DNA of 64,000 nucleotides from Pezicula radicicola (lineage: Eukaryota > Ascomycota > Leotiomycetes > Helotiales > Dermateaceae). The stretch's first letter is position 1. Each line of letters starts with the position of its first letter. The notes below the pieces were generated by a model. That model was not told the DNA's origin and did not search any database. It saw only the letters and a list, made by a program, of their open reading frames with translations. The stretch is taken from the NCBI GenBank assembly GCA_003008705.1, contig PDUO01000037.1, forward strand, positions 201,153-265,152, in the 5' to 3' direction. Below, in pieces: positions 40,301 through 52,917 of this stretch. The position numbers were made by a program, and so were the translations under genes.

Positions 40301-43300
40301 TGGAAAATCTCTCTCAAGTGATCAGCTTAATCAGTACCTGCTCTCCGAGGGTCAAAAACGATCACCAACTACGTCTACTGAGAAAGCCCTTCAAAGACTG
40401 TGGGCGAAAGTTTTGAATATTTCCACTGATTCCATCGGAGTCGACAATTCCTTCTTCAGACTTGGAGGCGACTCTGTAGCCGCCATGCGGCTCGTCTCGT
40501 TGGCACGCACTCAAAACCTGGCTTTTACTGTTGAAGACGTCTTCCGACAGCGAACGCTTTACGGCCTCGCGTTACTTGCGCAATCTGGTTCAAACAAGAT
40601 TTCCGATGCTCTAGCACCCTTCTCGCTCATTAACAGCCAGTGGCCAAAGGATTACATCTTGAAGGAAGTTGCAGGTCAATGCCATGTAAATGCCAGTATG
40701 GTTCAAGACGTTTATCCATGTACGCCGCTTCAGGAAAGTCTCGTACTGTTATCAAGTCAGCAGCCTGGCGCATATATCGCACAGTTCTGGTTCCGTTTAC
40801 CTCGAAATGTGAATCTTGACACGTTTAAGACTGCATGGCAAACCTTGAGTGACACAGAGGACATTCTGCGCACTAGGATTGTTTATACTCATGATGCTGG
40901 ATCCTTTCAAGCTGTTATTACCGACAAAATAGAGTGGGACACCTCTTCTACATCTGTAAAAAGCTACCTCGAGAAAGATCGGGTGATTCCAGTGACCTAC
41001 GGAAGTCGGCTATCTCGGTATGCCTTGATCGAAGATAAACAAATGCCCGAAGATCACCACTTTGTGTGGACTATGCATCATGCTCTTTACGATGGCTGGA
41101 GTTTAAACCTGATCCTGAAAAAGGTGATGCAAATATATCGGGGAGAGAGAGCAGAAAAGTCCCCGCCATTCACAAGATTCATCGAGTATCTGCAAGGTGA
41201 AGATACTCAAGCTTACGAAGAGTATTGGACCTCTTATCTGACCGGCGCCAACTGTGTGCAGTTTCCTTCACTACATGTGTCGAAATTATCAGAGCGTCAA
41301 GAAGAGACCTTGAGACACAACATGTTCTTTTCTCGGCAATCTGGGACAAACATCACCGTGTCGACGATAATTAGAGCCGCGTGGGCTCTTGTGATTGCCC
41401 AACATTCAAATACGAATGATGTCATTTTTGGCGCTACATTGAGTGGTCGAAATACGCCAGTGCCTGACGTTGCAAGCATGCTGGGACCGACTATCACCAC
41501 AGTGCCAGTGAGAGTGTCATTCGAACGAGAGCAGACTGTAGCAACCTTTCTGAACGAAGTACAAAATCAATCCATCAACATGATGCCTTTCGAACACACT
41601 GGTCTTCAGAAGATCAAGCGTCTTAATAGAGATTCATTTTCTGCCTGCACGTTTCAAAATCTTCTGGTTGTTCAACCACAAGCGATTTTGGGATTGAAGG
41701 ATGATACTGATGGGTCCTTCAATATGGAGGTTACAGATCAACCAAATTTCAATAGTTATCCGTTAGTTTTGGGGTGCAATTTAGGTCAAGAAGCCATGAG
41801 ACTCGATGCAGTCTTCGACTCGAATGTCATCTCCCCACCCAACATGCAGCGAATTCTCCACCAACTTGAGCTAGTTATTCACCAGTTAGCCGAAGCATCA
41901 GAGTCAACTACCGTTGGAGACATTGACATGCTTCCAGAACGAGACAGAACTCAGATATGGGAGTGGAACTCCAAAATGCCAACAGCGACAGAGGAGTGTA
42001 TACACCTTTTAGTTGAGAAACAAGTCCTTGAACGCCCGAATGCTCCAGCAGTATGTTCATGGGATGGTCACTTGAGCTTTAAACAGCTGGATGATCTATC
42101 AACTCGACTGGCACATCAACTTGTGCGATTTGGCATCAAACCCGAAGATTATGTTCCACTTTGTTTCGATAAGTCTTTGTGGACAGTCGTTGCTATGTTA
42201 GCCGTTCTAAAAGCCGGAGGTGCCTATGTTGCGATGGATCCCGCATTTCCCGTCGGCCGGCTCAGGAATATTGTTAATGATTTGACAGCAAAGGTTATGC
42301 TCGCAGGATCAAGTCACAGTAGATCTTTCAGCGACCTCGTCGACCATATGTTTGTTCTTGAACAGGAAAGCATGGATCGACTGCCACCTAGTCATCAGAC
42401 ACAGCCGTGTTCCACTGTACGGCCTGAAAACGCTGCGTTTGTTGTGTATACTTCAGGAAGCACAGGAAAACCAAAAGGAGTCGTCTTGGAACATAGGGGT
42501 CTCGCTACCGTCGCCTCTGAGAATGGCAGTGTAATGAATTTTAGACATGATTCTCGCGTCTTACAGTTTGCTGCTTATTCCTTCGACGTTAGTAATTGCG
42601 AGATTTTTACAACCCTTATCCATGGTGGTTGCATCTGCATCCCTTCAGAGGGCGAGAGATTAAATGACTTAGCAGGAGCGATCAACAAAATGCATGTTAA
42701 CTGGGCTTTTCTAACACCTACGGTGGCCGGCATTCTAAAACCATCAGATGTACCTTGTCTCAAGACCTTGACTTTGGGCGGAGAAGCAATCAAGAGAGAT
42801 GTATTAGATCGCTGGCAAGGAAAAGTTCTGGTCATCAACAGTTACGGACCCGCCGAGTGTACAATTTGGTCCTCTTATGCCTTGCTTAGCCACGATGTCT
42901 CGACCTGCAATATCGGATCTGGGCAGGGCTCAATCTTGTGGATTGCGAATCCTCTCAATCATAATAGACTTGCACCTATTGGGAGCATAGGAGAGCTTCT
43001 TGTGGAAGGCCCGATAGTATCAAGGGGATACTTAAATGACCCGGTCAGAACCGCAGATGCATTCGTTGAGGACGTTACCTGGTTAGGAGCACAAGCCAAG
43101 AATCGCCGATTATACAAGACTGGTGACTTGGTACGTTACAATGAGGATGGTACGCTAGAGTATGTTGGTCGAAAGGATACTCAAGTCAAAGTTCGAGGAC
43201 AGCGCGTTGAGCTGGGAGAGATTGAATATCACCTCTCCATGGTAGGACACATCCAGGATGTGGTGGCCCTAGTCCCAAAACAAGGTCGATGCATGGGAAA

Positions 43301-46300
43301 CCTAGTGGCGGTCTTATCTTTATCGACATCTTCATTGCCAAATGTTGCCGGCGCTGGAATGCAAATTGTTACCAAAGAACAATTGGATTCGGCAGCTGTG
43401 CAGGTCTTCGGTCTGCAAGACAATCTTGCAGAGCGTGTTCCAAGCTTCATGGTCCCTACGATATGGTGTATTGTGGAGGCTCTTCCGCTTACTATGTCGG
43501 GCAAAGTTCATCGGAAGCAGATTGCAGAGTGGGTAGAGACAATAGATGAAAAAACATTCGAAGATGTGTTGCGGCAAGCTTCTAGCGAGGAATTGGTATC
43601 ATCCCCCGCAACAGTAATAGAGAAGAAGCTACAGAAGCTTTGGAGTCAAGTGCTTAATCTATCGCCAGACCAGGTTAATATGAGGCAGTCATTCTTGAGT
43701 TTTGGAGGCGACTCAATTACTGCGATGCAACTTGTCAGCTCTGCTCGCGCTGAAGGAATTAAGTTGCACGTTCGAGATATAATCAAGAGCCAAAACATCC
43801 CTCAACTTGCTCTCTCGTTAAGTCGAAGCAGCCGAGACTTGAGGTCTATAGCCGATCATATCGAAGAGAGATTCTCGCTGTCACCCATTCAACAATGGCA
43901 CATGATGAAAGATCCATCTGGTAGTCTTCGTTTTAACCAAAGCGTTCTGCTACGTATCACAACAGCCATTTCTCCAGATGATATCCTGCAAGCTATAAAT
44001 GTCATCATACAGCGACATTCCATGTTACGCTCCCGATTTCAACAGAATGCCACAGGGGAGTGGACTCAACGAGTTACGGAAGATTATTCTGGTTCCTTCA
44101 CATACCACTCACACAACACGCCCAAGTCTGACCATATATCAGCAATTGCATCTAAGGCCCAAGATAGCCTGAACATCAGAGATGGGCCGTTGTTGGCAGC
44201 GGATCTAATTATGTGCGGGGAGAGTGGGCAATTACTTCATTTAGTGATACACCATCTTGTGATTGATCTCGTCTCATGGCGAATTATTTTGCAAGAGCTG
44301 GAACAACTTTTACAGCATAAGAATTTGGTAGCAGACAAGCCCTTCCCGTTCCAAGAGTGGGTCAAAATTCAAGCTGACTTTGCTCGCCAACATCTCGGCC
44401 CGCACGGTGTTTTGCCTTATGAGATACCACCGGCCGATTTCCAATACTGGGATATGGGCACTCGAGAGAATTTGTATGGGGATCTCATGGAAGCAAAGTT
44501 CTCAATTGACGCCGACACAACCTCAAGCTTGTTAGCCGGTTGCCACAGGGCAATGAAAACGGAGCCATTGGACGTTTTAGTTGGTGCTCTTAGTCATTCG
44601 TTCAAAGAAGTCTTCAGTGACCGATCTGTTCCCCCAGTGTATCTTGAGGGCCATGGAAGAGAGCCATGGGAGGATGATATTGACTTATCAAGAACAGTAG
44701 GCTTCTTCACGTCAATGTTCCCAGTTCATGTCTCTTTCGAAGCCAAAGTGGACGTTGTCGCCGCAGTTCGCCAAGCCAAAGATATCCGACGCCGAGTACC
44801 CGCCAACGGTTGGCGATATTTTACTTCTCGGTTCCTGAATGCTGAAGGCAGAAAACATTTTGCAAATCATGACCTAGCAGAAATCATACTCAATTACGAA
44901 GGTCTTTATCAACAGGCAGAACGGGCTGATGCTATGGTAATGTTGGAAGATCTTGCATCCGAAGATATGAGCCATCTTCTACAACGTCCGGCACTGTTTG
45001 AGGTATCAGTTGCAATAAAACATGGCACCACTCACGTCTGCGTTGGATTCAATAGCCATATGAGTAACCAAGATCGCATTCGCGACTTCGTTCATACATT
45101 TCAGCTGTCAATCGAAGAAGCGGTGGCAAGCCTGTCGCAGATGGGGGCAGAGCCTACCGTTAGCGACTACCCATTGCTTTCAATGAGCCACGATAGCTTC
45201 AAAAAGCTTTATCATGAACAATTACCTCGGGTTGGATTGCAATCGATGATTGGAGTGGACGATGTATATCCCTGCTCACCTACGCAGGAAGGGATCCTTC
45301 TCAGTCAACAAAAGAGCTCCGATCTATACGAAGTTTATAGCGTAACTGAGATTGTCGTGCCCGAAGGACATGAAGCCGTAGACATCCCGCGATTGAAGGA
45401 TGCCTGGCGGAGAGTAGTCAACCGCCATTCGATACTTAGAACAATTTTCGTACAAAGTAATTCGGAAGAGGGACTCTTTCACCAGGTAGCTCTCAAGCAC
45501 GCCTCACCAAGGATTTTGGATGTAACCTGCGACGCAGATGAAGCTCTCACGATGCTGCAGGCTCAGGCGCCGGCTGAGCACTTGGGAGATCAACCACTTC
45601 ATCGGCTTACAATATGTCAAAGCCCTCAAGGTCCAGTCTTCTGCAAGTTGGAAATGAGTCATGTCCTCGTTGATGCTGCTTCATGGTTATATATTTATCA
45701 TGATTTCATCCTTGCATATGAGGGACGACTAGGTTCAACCCAAGGTCTGCCATATAGTGAATACATCAAGTATTTAAGCTCGATCGCCCCAGAGCCTAGT
45801 ATTGAGTACTGGAATACATATCTCGACGGCATCGCACCTTGCCACTTCCCAGTCTTACATGATGGTATTGAGCAAGAGAGGGAGCTCTTGAAGTCTATCA
45901 AATTCGAACTCTCATCTACGCAGAAGATTTCACAATTCGCTCAAGAGAACAACTTAACTCCGGCTAATATATTTCAAGTTGCCTGGGGCTCAGTTCTACA
46001 CGCCTATACAGGGTCCGATCAAGTCTGTTTCGGTTATGTCACTACTGGGCGAGATATATCCGTCACTGGGATAGATAGGGCGGTGGGCCCATTCATAAAC
46101 ATGCTCATATGCCGGTTAGATATGACAGATTCAAATCCCCTGATACACGTGCTCAAAACTGTGCAAGAGAATTTTCTCGACAGCCTTCCACATCAGCATT
46201 GCTCTCTGGCCAGAATTCAGCACCGGCTTAACTTGTCTGGCCAAGCGCTGTTCAATTCGGTGATGTCGTTTCAGAGCGTGCCACGCGAAGAAGAGGAAGT

Positions 46301-49300
46301 CAGCAACTTGATATCATTTAATACACTGGCTGAGAAGGACCCTACAGAGGTAAGACTCCATGTCTAAACAGGAACATTTGTCCATATGCTAACTACGGGC
46401 TCATAACAGTACGATATTGGTGTCAACATTGAAATGAAGTCTGGAAAAATCCTCGTAACCATCAAATATTGGAATTCTTGCCTATCGGACGGACAAGCGA
46501 GAAACCTACTAAGCGCTTTCGAAACAGCTGTGGAAAGCATGACAGGCAGTCCCAACCGAAAGATTGGGGAAGTGAATTTGTTTGGTCGAGAGCACAAGCA
46601 CCAAATTTCGACATGGAATAGTGTGGTGCCAAAGGGCGTTGACACCTCCCTGCGCGACTTGATTGCGATACAGACAAAAGCACAGCCTCAAGCACAAGCT
46701 TTGTGTGCTTGGGATGGGCAATTCACCTATGCTGAGCTTGATGTTTTGACTACGCAGCTCGCGTGCCACTTAGTCAGCCTCGGTGTCGGAGTAGAGGTGA
46801 AAGTGCCATTCTGCTTCGAAAAGTCCGCATGGGCAGTGGTTTCAATGCTGAGTATAATCAAAGCAGGAGCGGCTTTTGTTGCCTTAGACCCCTCCCACCC
46901 AGTCGAACGCCTGAGAAGCATTATCAGCAAGACCAACGCTAGTCTTGTCCTTACTGCACCATCACATGCTCATCTCTTGAAAGACCTCGTTTTCAATGTC
47001 GTTTCGGTTGAACCGTCGTTATTCAAATCATTACTGCCAGGCAATGCTGAGGATCTTCCTTCCATCTCGCCATCGAATGCGGCCCTAGTTGTGTTTACTT
47101 CTGGTAGTACTGGAGAGCCCAAAGGAATAGTCACAGACCACAAAGCCATCTGCACTAGCCTTCTGTCTCTTCAACATGTTCAGAATCGAGATCGAAATAC
47201 ACGCATATTCCAGTTCGCCTCATACATCTTTGATGTCAGCATTTCAGACGTCTTCGTAACGATGATCTCAGGAGGCTGTATATGCGTCCCATCTGAGCAT
47301 GATCGACTGAGCAATTTGGCTGGAGTCATGAATCAGATGCAGGTAAACTGGGCTCACCTTACCTCAACAGTGGCAAGTCTACTGCGACCAAGTGATGTAC
47401 CAGGCCTTAAGACACTTGTTCTCGGAGGAGAAGCTGTGTCTAAAGACAACGTTCAGACCTGGGCAAGTGCCATAGAGCTTATTCTATGTTATGGACCAGC
47501 AGAATGCTCTGTAACCTGTGCAGGAAATAGGTTCGTCACTCCATCCAGCAATCCAAGCACAGTTGGGCACCCTACTGCATCACTCTTTTGGGTTGTGAAT
47601 CCATCAAATCACAACCAACTTGTGCCAATTGGCTGTGCTGGAGAGTTACTGGTAGATGGTCCAGTTCTGGCACGAGAATATCTTCAGGAAGCAGAGATGA
47701 CTGCTGCTTCATTCATAACCAACCCGGCCTTCTTACCTGCTGTCGACTCAAACACAACTCGTCGGCTCTACAAAACGGGCGACTTGGTCCGCCAGAATTC
47801 CGACGGCACTATAAACATCATCGGACGCAAGGATAGGCAGGTGAAACTGCATGGTCAACGCATTGAGCTGAGCGCGATTGAATATTCTCTCAGACAAGAG
47901 TTAAAAGACGTGACAGATCTTGCCGTAGAAATGGTCAGAACAGCAGATCGCCCAAATGATGACGTTCTGGCCGCGTTCTTCTGTTGCCGACCTGATGCAC
48001 TACATGAGGCTCATGAAAACAAATTCGTTCAGTCTATTCCGGATTCTTTGCAGCGCGAGTTAATCAGAGCAGACAGCAAGTTGGCGGACATTCTGCCAAC
48101 ATATATGATCCCGTCGTTGTACATACCACTAACTTCTATGCCTGTGATGGCATCGGGCAAACGCGACAAGAAAATATTGCAGCAGCTTGTCCTCAAGCTA
48201 TCAAGCGATGAAGTAACTCATTACGCGCTTGCAGCGGCTGCGAAGCGTGCACCAACAACAAATTCAGAGAAAGAGCTTCGGAACTTGTGGGCACGGGTAT
48301 TGAATCTCACACCTGCCTCGATTGGTGCCGACGACAACTTCTTCCGTCTTGGTGGTGACTCGATCACAGCCATGCGATTAGTTGCTGCTGCGTCCGAACA
48401 GCTTCTCTCCGTCTCAGTATCTGATATATTTCGGCATCCGAGCTTGTGTGAGATGGCTTTAACAATGAATACACAGGTTGAAGATGCCAATACAATTTCA
48501 GAAAAATTTGGTTTACTTCAAGTCGAGGATACCAACCAGCTACAAGGAGTTCTGGATGATATTTCTGGCCAATGTGGGATCGATAAAGATGATATCGAAG
48601 ATGCTTACCCTTGTACCGCGTTACAAGAAGGACTCTTGGCTCTGTCTGTCAGACAGCCAGGTAGTTACACGTCTCGACATGTATTTTCACTCTCAGCTAC
48701 GACCGACATTCCGCGCTTGCGCAAGGCCTGGGAGACTATTGTAGAGACAATCGACACTCTGAAGACACGTATCGTGTTCAGCCGAGTCTTTGGAGCTCTC
48801 CAAGTCGTTGTTAAGAGCAATGTTCAATGGGAGACCGCAATCTCATTAGAGCAGTATGCACAGAATTACGAAAGTCAAATCCGTTATGGGAAGCCGTTGT
48901 CTCGGTTTGCTCTGATTGACAGTGGCAATGGCACTAGAGAAAAGTATTTGGTTTGGACTGCTCATCATGCCCTCTATGACGGGGCTAGTATGGGGATAAT
49001 TCTCAAACAAGTGGCGCAGGCTTATGAACAAATGCCAATCACTAAGTGTGTGCCATTCAAAGGTTTCATTCAGTATCTTGCGCAGCGTAATGTTGCCCTT
49101 GAGAACGAATACTGGAATACACAGCTACAGGGTGCTGCGAAATCAAACTTTCTGCAATTTTCGGTTGATCAATCCCAAAATCGATCGAATGGATTGGTTA
49201 AACACAGATTGCTAATGAGCGCAAGCCAGAACCCTCACATTACAAGGTCTAATATGATCCGTGCCGCTTGGGCACTCATTGTTGCTGGCTATTGTGATGC

Positions 49301-52121
49301 AGACGATGTGGTATTTGGTGCAACGCTCACCGGACGCAATGCGCCTGTCTCTGGAATTGATAGAATGCCGGGTCCTACTATAACAACCGTTCCAGTTCGC
49401 ATTCGCCTTGATTATGGTCAGACAGTTGGCACCTTCATCAAGGCAATACAAAATCAGTCCACAGAAATGATCCCGTTTGAGCACACGGGTCTTCAGAACA
49501 TACGACGTCTCGGACCAGACGCGCAGAATGCATGCGACTTTCAAACTCTACTCGTTATCCAGCCGCATGTCTCCGTGGATGAGACATCCAACGAAGTCAA
49601 TGTGATGAATCTGGAGAGACCAGCAACGACTCAAACGGGATTTCACACATATCCGCTAGTTATGTCGTGTAGTATTGGTGGCGACAGTATCGATATTGAG
49701 GCACATTTCAACCAAAATGCATTGGCCACAAAGCAGATCGAGACTATTATACATCAATTTGGACACGTGTTGAAGCAACTAAATTCTATGGAATCCACTC
49801 ATCTTGTTGGTGAGATTGAACAACTGAGCCCAGAAGATAAATCACAAATTGCAAATTGGAACAGCAAGATCCTAACGGCATCAGAACATTGTGTCCACCA
49901 GATAATCGAATGTCAGACGATGCTCTATCCTATGGCACCTGCCATATGTTCGTGGGATGGGAACTTCAGCTATCACGACGTGGACAGATTGTCATCCAAA
50001 CTGGCGAGATATCTGGTCAGCCTTGGCGTTGTTCAAGAGACGCCTGTTACGTTCTGCTTCAGCAGATCTGCCTGGGCAATCATTGCCATGCAAGCGATTC
50101 TGAAGGCAGGAGGCGTCTGTATGGCATTAGACCCAACGGAATCAATAGATCGGCTCAAAAGTATCGTCAAAAATGTTGACGCCAAAATTCTTATAACGGC
50201 GCCTCAGTACTCGGATATGCTGGGTGGTCTTGCTCACCATATTATTCCAATCGATCCTGTGTTTTTCCACATGGACCGCGCATCTACCAGCAAGCTTCCG
50301 CTTGTTCTTCCTGCTAATGGGGCTATCATTGTCTTTACCGAGAAAGAGGAAGGAGTTGTGCTTGAGCACCGGTCTCTATTTGCAAACGCAAGGGCCATGC
50401 AAGACATTGGATGCATAAACCAGGAATCGCGTGTTCTGCAATGTGCGCCCTACACTTCCAATGTCAGCACCGCAGAAATATTCGTCACAATGATGGCAGG
50501 TGGGTGTGTCTGTGTGCCGTCAGAATACGATGTCTCGCACAACCTTGCAGGCGCCGTTCAGTCACTAAATGCAAATTGGGCTCTCTTCAGTCCAAAGATA
50601 GCAGCAATTCTCAAGCCTAGTGATATCCCCAATCTTAAGACACTAGTCCTTGACTGCGAGGGTACGACGAAGAGCAGTGTTCAGTCATGGGGTGATGCAT
50701 TAAGACTGATTATTTGTTATAATGCAGTAGAGTGTGGTCTTATGTGCGCAGCTAATACATCTGTTACGACTGAAAGTGACCCGAGCAACGTTGGATACTC
50801 CGCTGGCTCACTACTTTGGATCACGGAGACGTCAAATCACAATCGCCTTGCGCCTATAGGCTGTGTTGGGGAGCTCTTGGTAGAAGGGCCTACATTAGCA
50901 AGAGAGTATCTCAACAATGCGAGAAGTACTGATGCTGTACTTATCACAAACCCCTCATTTCTGTCGCAGACCAAGTCCCAACAACCTCGTCGTCTCTATA
51001 AAACGGGGAAATTAGCTCGATATAATGTAGATGGCACCATCAATCTTGTTGGAAGAAAGGATAAGCGAACGAGATTTCATGGACAGAGGATTGACCTTGC
51101 CGAGATTGAAGACCACCTCAGGCGCTTATGCTCAGGCGTATCGCAGGTGGTGGTAGAACTGGCTTATTTTGATAGCTTAAAAGATCTGGTCCTCGTCGCC
51201 TTCTTCAGCTATTCAGATTCCAACGCAGCGGATCAAATTTCGATCCTACCGCCATCAAATGAAACACGGTCAGGTTTGATAGAGGCAAAGAACAGCTTGG
51301 TTGACTTAGTTCCGTCGCACGAGATTCCGAGTCTCTACATTCCTCTGAACCATATACCCATGAATGGGTCAGGGAACGTAGACCGTGACCAATTGCGGGC
51401 CTTCATTTCAACCCTGCGAGACTTAGGGCCCTACACTCTGACGGATGTAAGGAAACGCAATCCCGCGACAGATATGGAGAGACTTTTGCAGAGGACTTGG
51501 GCATCTCTCCTAGCTATCGACACAGAAAACATAGGGCTTGATGATAACTTTTTCCGATTGGGGGGAGACTCAGTCGGTGCTATGCGTCTCGTTGCTGCAC
51601 TTCGCCAGGAGAACGTGTCTCTCAGTGTCGCAAACGTCTTTCGAAACCCAAAGTTGTTTGGGATGGCTAGGATAGCAGAGACGATAGATGCCAGTGATAG
51701 CAATAGTGAGGCAGACGACCATTCGCCATTCGCACTCATCCCTGTCAACAATATTTCTTCGAGCGTAACGTCTAACTCTAATGCCGAGTCTGTTACTGGC
51801 AGTAAGTCAGCAACGCCCATAAGCGCGGTATCATCAATCATAGAGAACAAAAGCTCTACGGGCTCAATCTCTGAAGATGACGTCTCGATGAGCTCGGTTT
51901 CAATCAGCCCCTCCCGTGATGACGGACCTATTGCTGAGGCACCCTCGGGTGGGATTCAAACAGAGATACTTGAGATCAAAGCAGCTCTAAAGGAGAATTA
52001 CATCGCCTGCACACAAGCGCTAGATGATGCCGCGGAGATACCTCCCAAACTAATGCTCCAGCGCAAGCATCTCCGCGCAAAGCTGAAAACCTTGGAGTCA
52101 GAATCGGCTCCGCAGTACTGA
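34675..52121 (+). CDS. Five-module non-ribosomal peptide synthetase without release domain (NRPS2)
   Basis: Three exons are inferred: 34675-35232, 35280-46349 and 46410-52121, encoding about 5779 aa. Intron 1 has a CTAAC branch site (35264-35269 region) and TAG acceptor at 35279; a donor at 35221 would also keep phase. Intron 2 is GTAAGA..ACAG with CTAAC. Domain order: truncated C, A, T; C-A-T; C-A-T-E; C-A-T; C-A(dead)-T; Ser-rich tail. Carrier serines are at about residues 840, 1918, 2998, 4527 and 5597. HHxxxDG motifs are at 1042, 2119 and 4728, MSHVLVDAAS near 3646 and E-domain HHLVIDLVSW near 3177. The start codon sits in CTAACAATGGC and begins directly with the REYWGNLL region, the usual opening of fungal starter modules. 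No thioesterase, terminal C or reductase follows the last carrier. Confidence 0.95.
35233..35279 (+). other. NRPS2 intron 1
   Basis: The reading frame from 34675 hits TAA at 35266, and the downstream frame has a stop at 35277. Removing 35233-35279 (GTACCC..TAG, CTAAC branch site) joins the two in phase 0 and restores a continuous C-domain end. A GTGATC donor at 35221 would also keep phase but drops four residues that fit the domain. Confidence 0.75.
37371..40600 (+). other. NRPS2 module 2 (C-A-T)
   Basis: HHALYDGWS is near residue 1042, TSGSTGTPKG near 1499 and the carrier Ser near 1918. The pocket by eye is D-I-G-C-V-A-A-I-W-K, the same as NRPS1 modules 5 and 6. Confidence 0.85.
40601..45200 (+). 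other. NRPS2 module 3 with epimerase (C-A-T-E)
   Basis: HHALYDGWS is near residue 2119. The pocket by eye is D-V-C-F-T-G-S-I-W-K. The carrier Ser is near 2998 (SFGGDSITAMQLV). The epimerase has HHLVIDLVSWR near 3177, EGHGRE and NYEGLY. A D-residue is expected as residue three of this protein's product. Confidence 0.87.
45201..48480 (+). other. NRPS2 module 4 (C after E, A, T)
   Basis: The C domain opens DVYPCSPTQEGILLSQ, has MSHVLVDAAS and spans intron 2. The A domain has TSGSTGEPKG near residue 4106 and the pocket by eye D-V-S-H-V-G-C-V-T-K, related to NRPS1 module 3. The carrier Ser is near 4527. One change in this module is ARE instead of ARG in the LARGYL motif. Confidence 0.84.
48481..51720 (+). 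other. NRPS2 module 5 with degenerate A domain (C-A*-T)
   Basis: The C domain keeps HHALYDGAS (near residue 4728) and the carrier keeps GGDSV (Ser near 5597). The A domain between them has lost its catalytic sites. The TSGSTGKPKG loop is replaced by TEKEEG (about 50335-50352), four residues shorter. FDxS reads SNVS, so the Asp that binds the substrate amine is gone. YGPxE reads YNAVE, YKTGDL reads YKTGKL, the RKDxQVKxxG motif is altered, and the final catalytic Lys of SGK is Asn (SGN). It cannot be expected to activate an amino acid. Confidence 0.88.
51721..52121 (+). other. NRPS2 C-terminal Ser-rich linker and helical tail
   Basis: After the last carrier come about 75 residues rich in Ser, Asn and acidic residues (low complexity, probably disordered). 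They are followed by about 50 charged residues starting IQTEILEIKAALKENY, which look like one or two amphipathic helices with a heptad-like pattern. This is where bacterial synthetases carry communication or docking domains. The function here is inferred. Confidence 0.6.
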
Positions 52122-52649
52122 TGGATTTTTGGGACAAATTTCTTTATATGTAAATCAAATGGCGAGGCGTTCAATTTATAGGCGTTCAATTTATTAGCAG
52201 TTCTCATACCTGTATACTTGCATTTAAGAGCTCAGTACATTTTAAATTGTTCAATTCTGGTGATCTTACTTTATTTTTGTATATGATTTACGAGTAGCTT
52301 TAATTGACTCATTATAGAATCTCAGAACCCAATCACACAACTTGATATTACGTAGCTTGACATAGCATCTTCTGTCGCTCGAACTTCAGAAAGTGAAATT
52401 GGAATAAAAGAGGGGAGGGAAGCTGACTTTCGGGTTAATAATGCATATCTGACTGTATTGTTTGCTGGAGCACACTGGCGGTCCACAATCAGAGCTGGCT
52501 AGAACTCCACAGCTCCCCGCGATGAGACTTTTACGCAATCTCATTAGCATCGGGTATATTCTTGAGCGGATACCAGTTTAGGGTCCCGCTTTGAGATAAA
52601 TATGTGTCTATTGTGGAAGACTAAATAAATGTCTGTCTGTCTATCTTCA
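52122..52649. other. NRPS2 3' flank
   Basis: AT-rich, presumably holding the NRPS2 3' UTR. A short TGTC/TATC simple repeat lies near 52628-52646. Nothing else could be supported. Confidence 0.5.
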
Positions 52650-52915
52650 GCTAAAACTCTGATTTGGAACATGCCTTCCAATCAACTTTTCGGGATCTAT
52701 AGTTTCCTTCCTGAGTTCTCTTTCTAATGATTTACTGAAGGACTCCACGGCCGATCGAAGGAACGTAGGATGAAAAGGAATATCGATCCCTGCACGCGGA
52801 ATCGTTGCAGCGCCGCGTTGAGGCTCTATAGATACTGACTGCGCTTCAGTTTCGTCTGCCAAGGTAGATGTGATCTTTAAGATAAATTGGGAGATTGAAG
52901 GATCCTGTAGAGCAT
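52650..52915 (-). pseudogene. Inverted fragment of fatty acid synthase beta subunit (C-terminal end)
   Basis: The minus strand encodes a segment with ATIPRAGIDIPFHPTFLRSA followed by IDPEKLIGRHVPN. These match the end of the malonyl/palmitoyl transferase domain of fungal FAS beta subunits, where the Gly-Ile-Asp-x-Pro-Phe-His block is conserved. It lies directly beside the plus-strand FAS fragment and upstream of it, although in an intact gene it would follow it. An inversion of the gene's 3' end explains this. There is no start codon context, and the fragment ends soon after IPN-like residues. Confidence 0.75.
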
Positions 52916-52917
52916 AG

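Noticed and set aside
46350..46409. NRPS2 as two separate genes split at 46367
   Set aside because: A canonical 60-nt intron (GTAAGA..ACAG with CTAAC) joins the halves in phase within one C domain.
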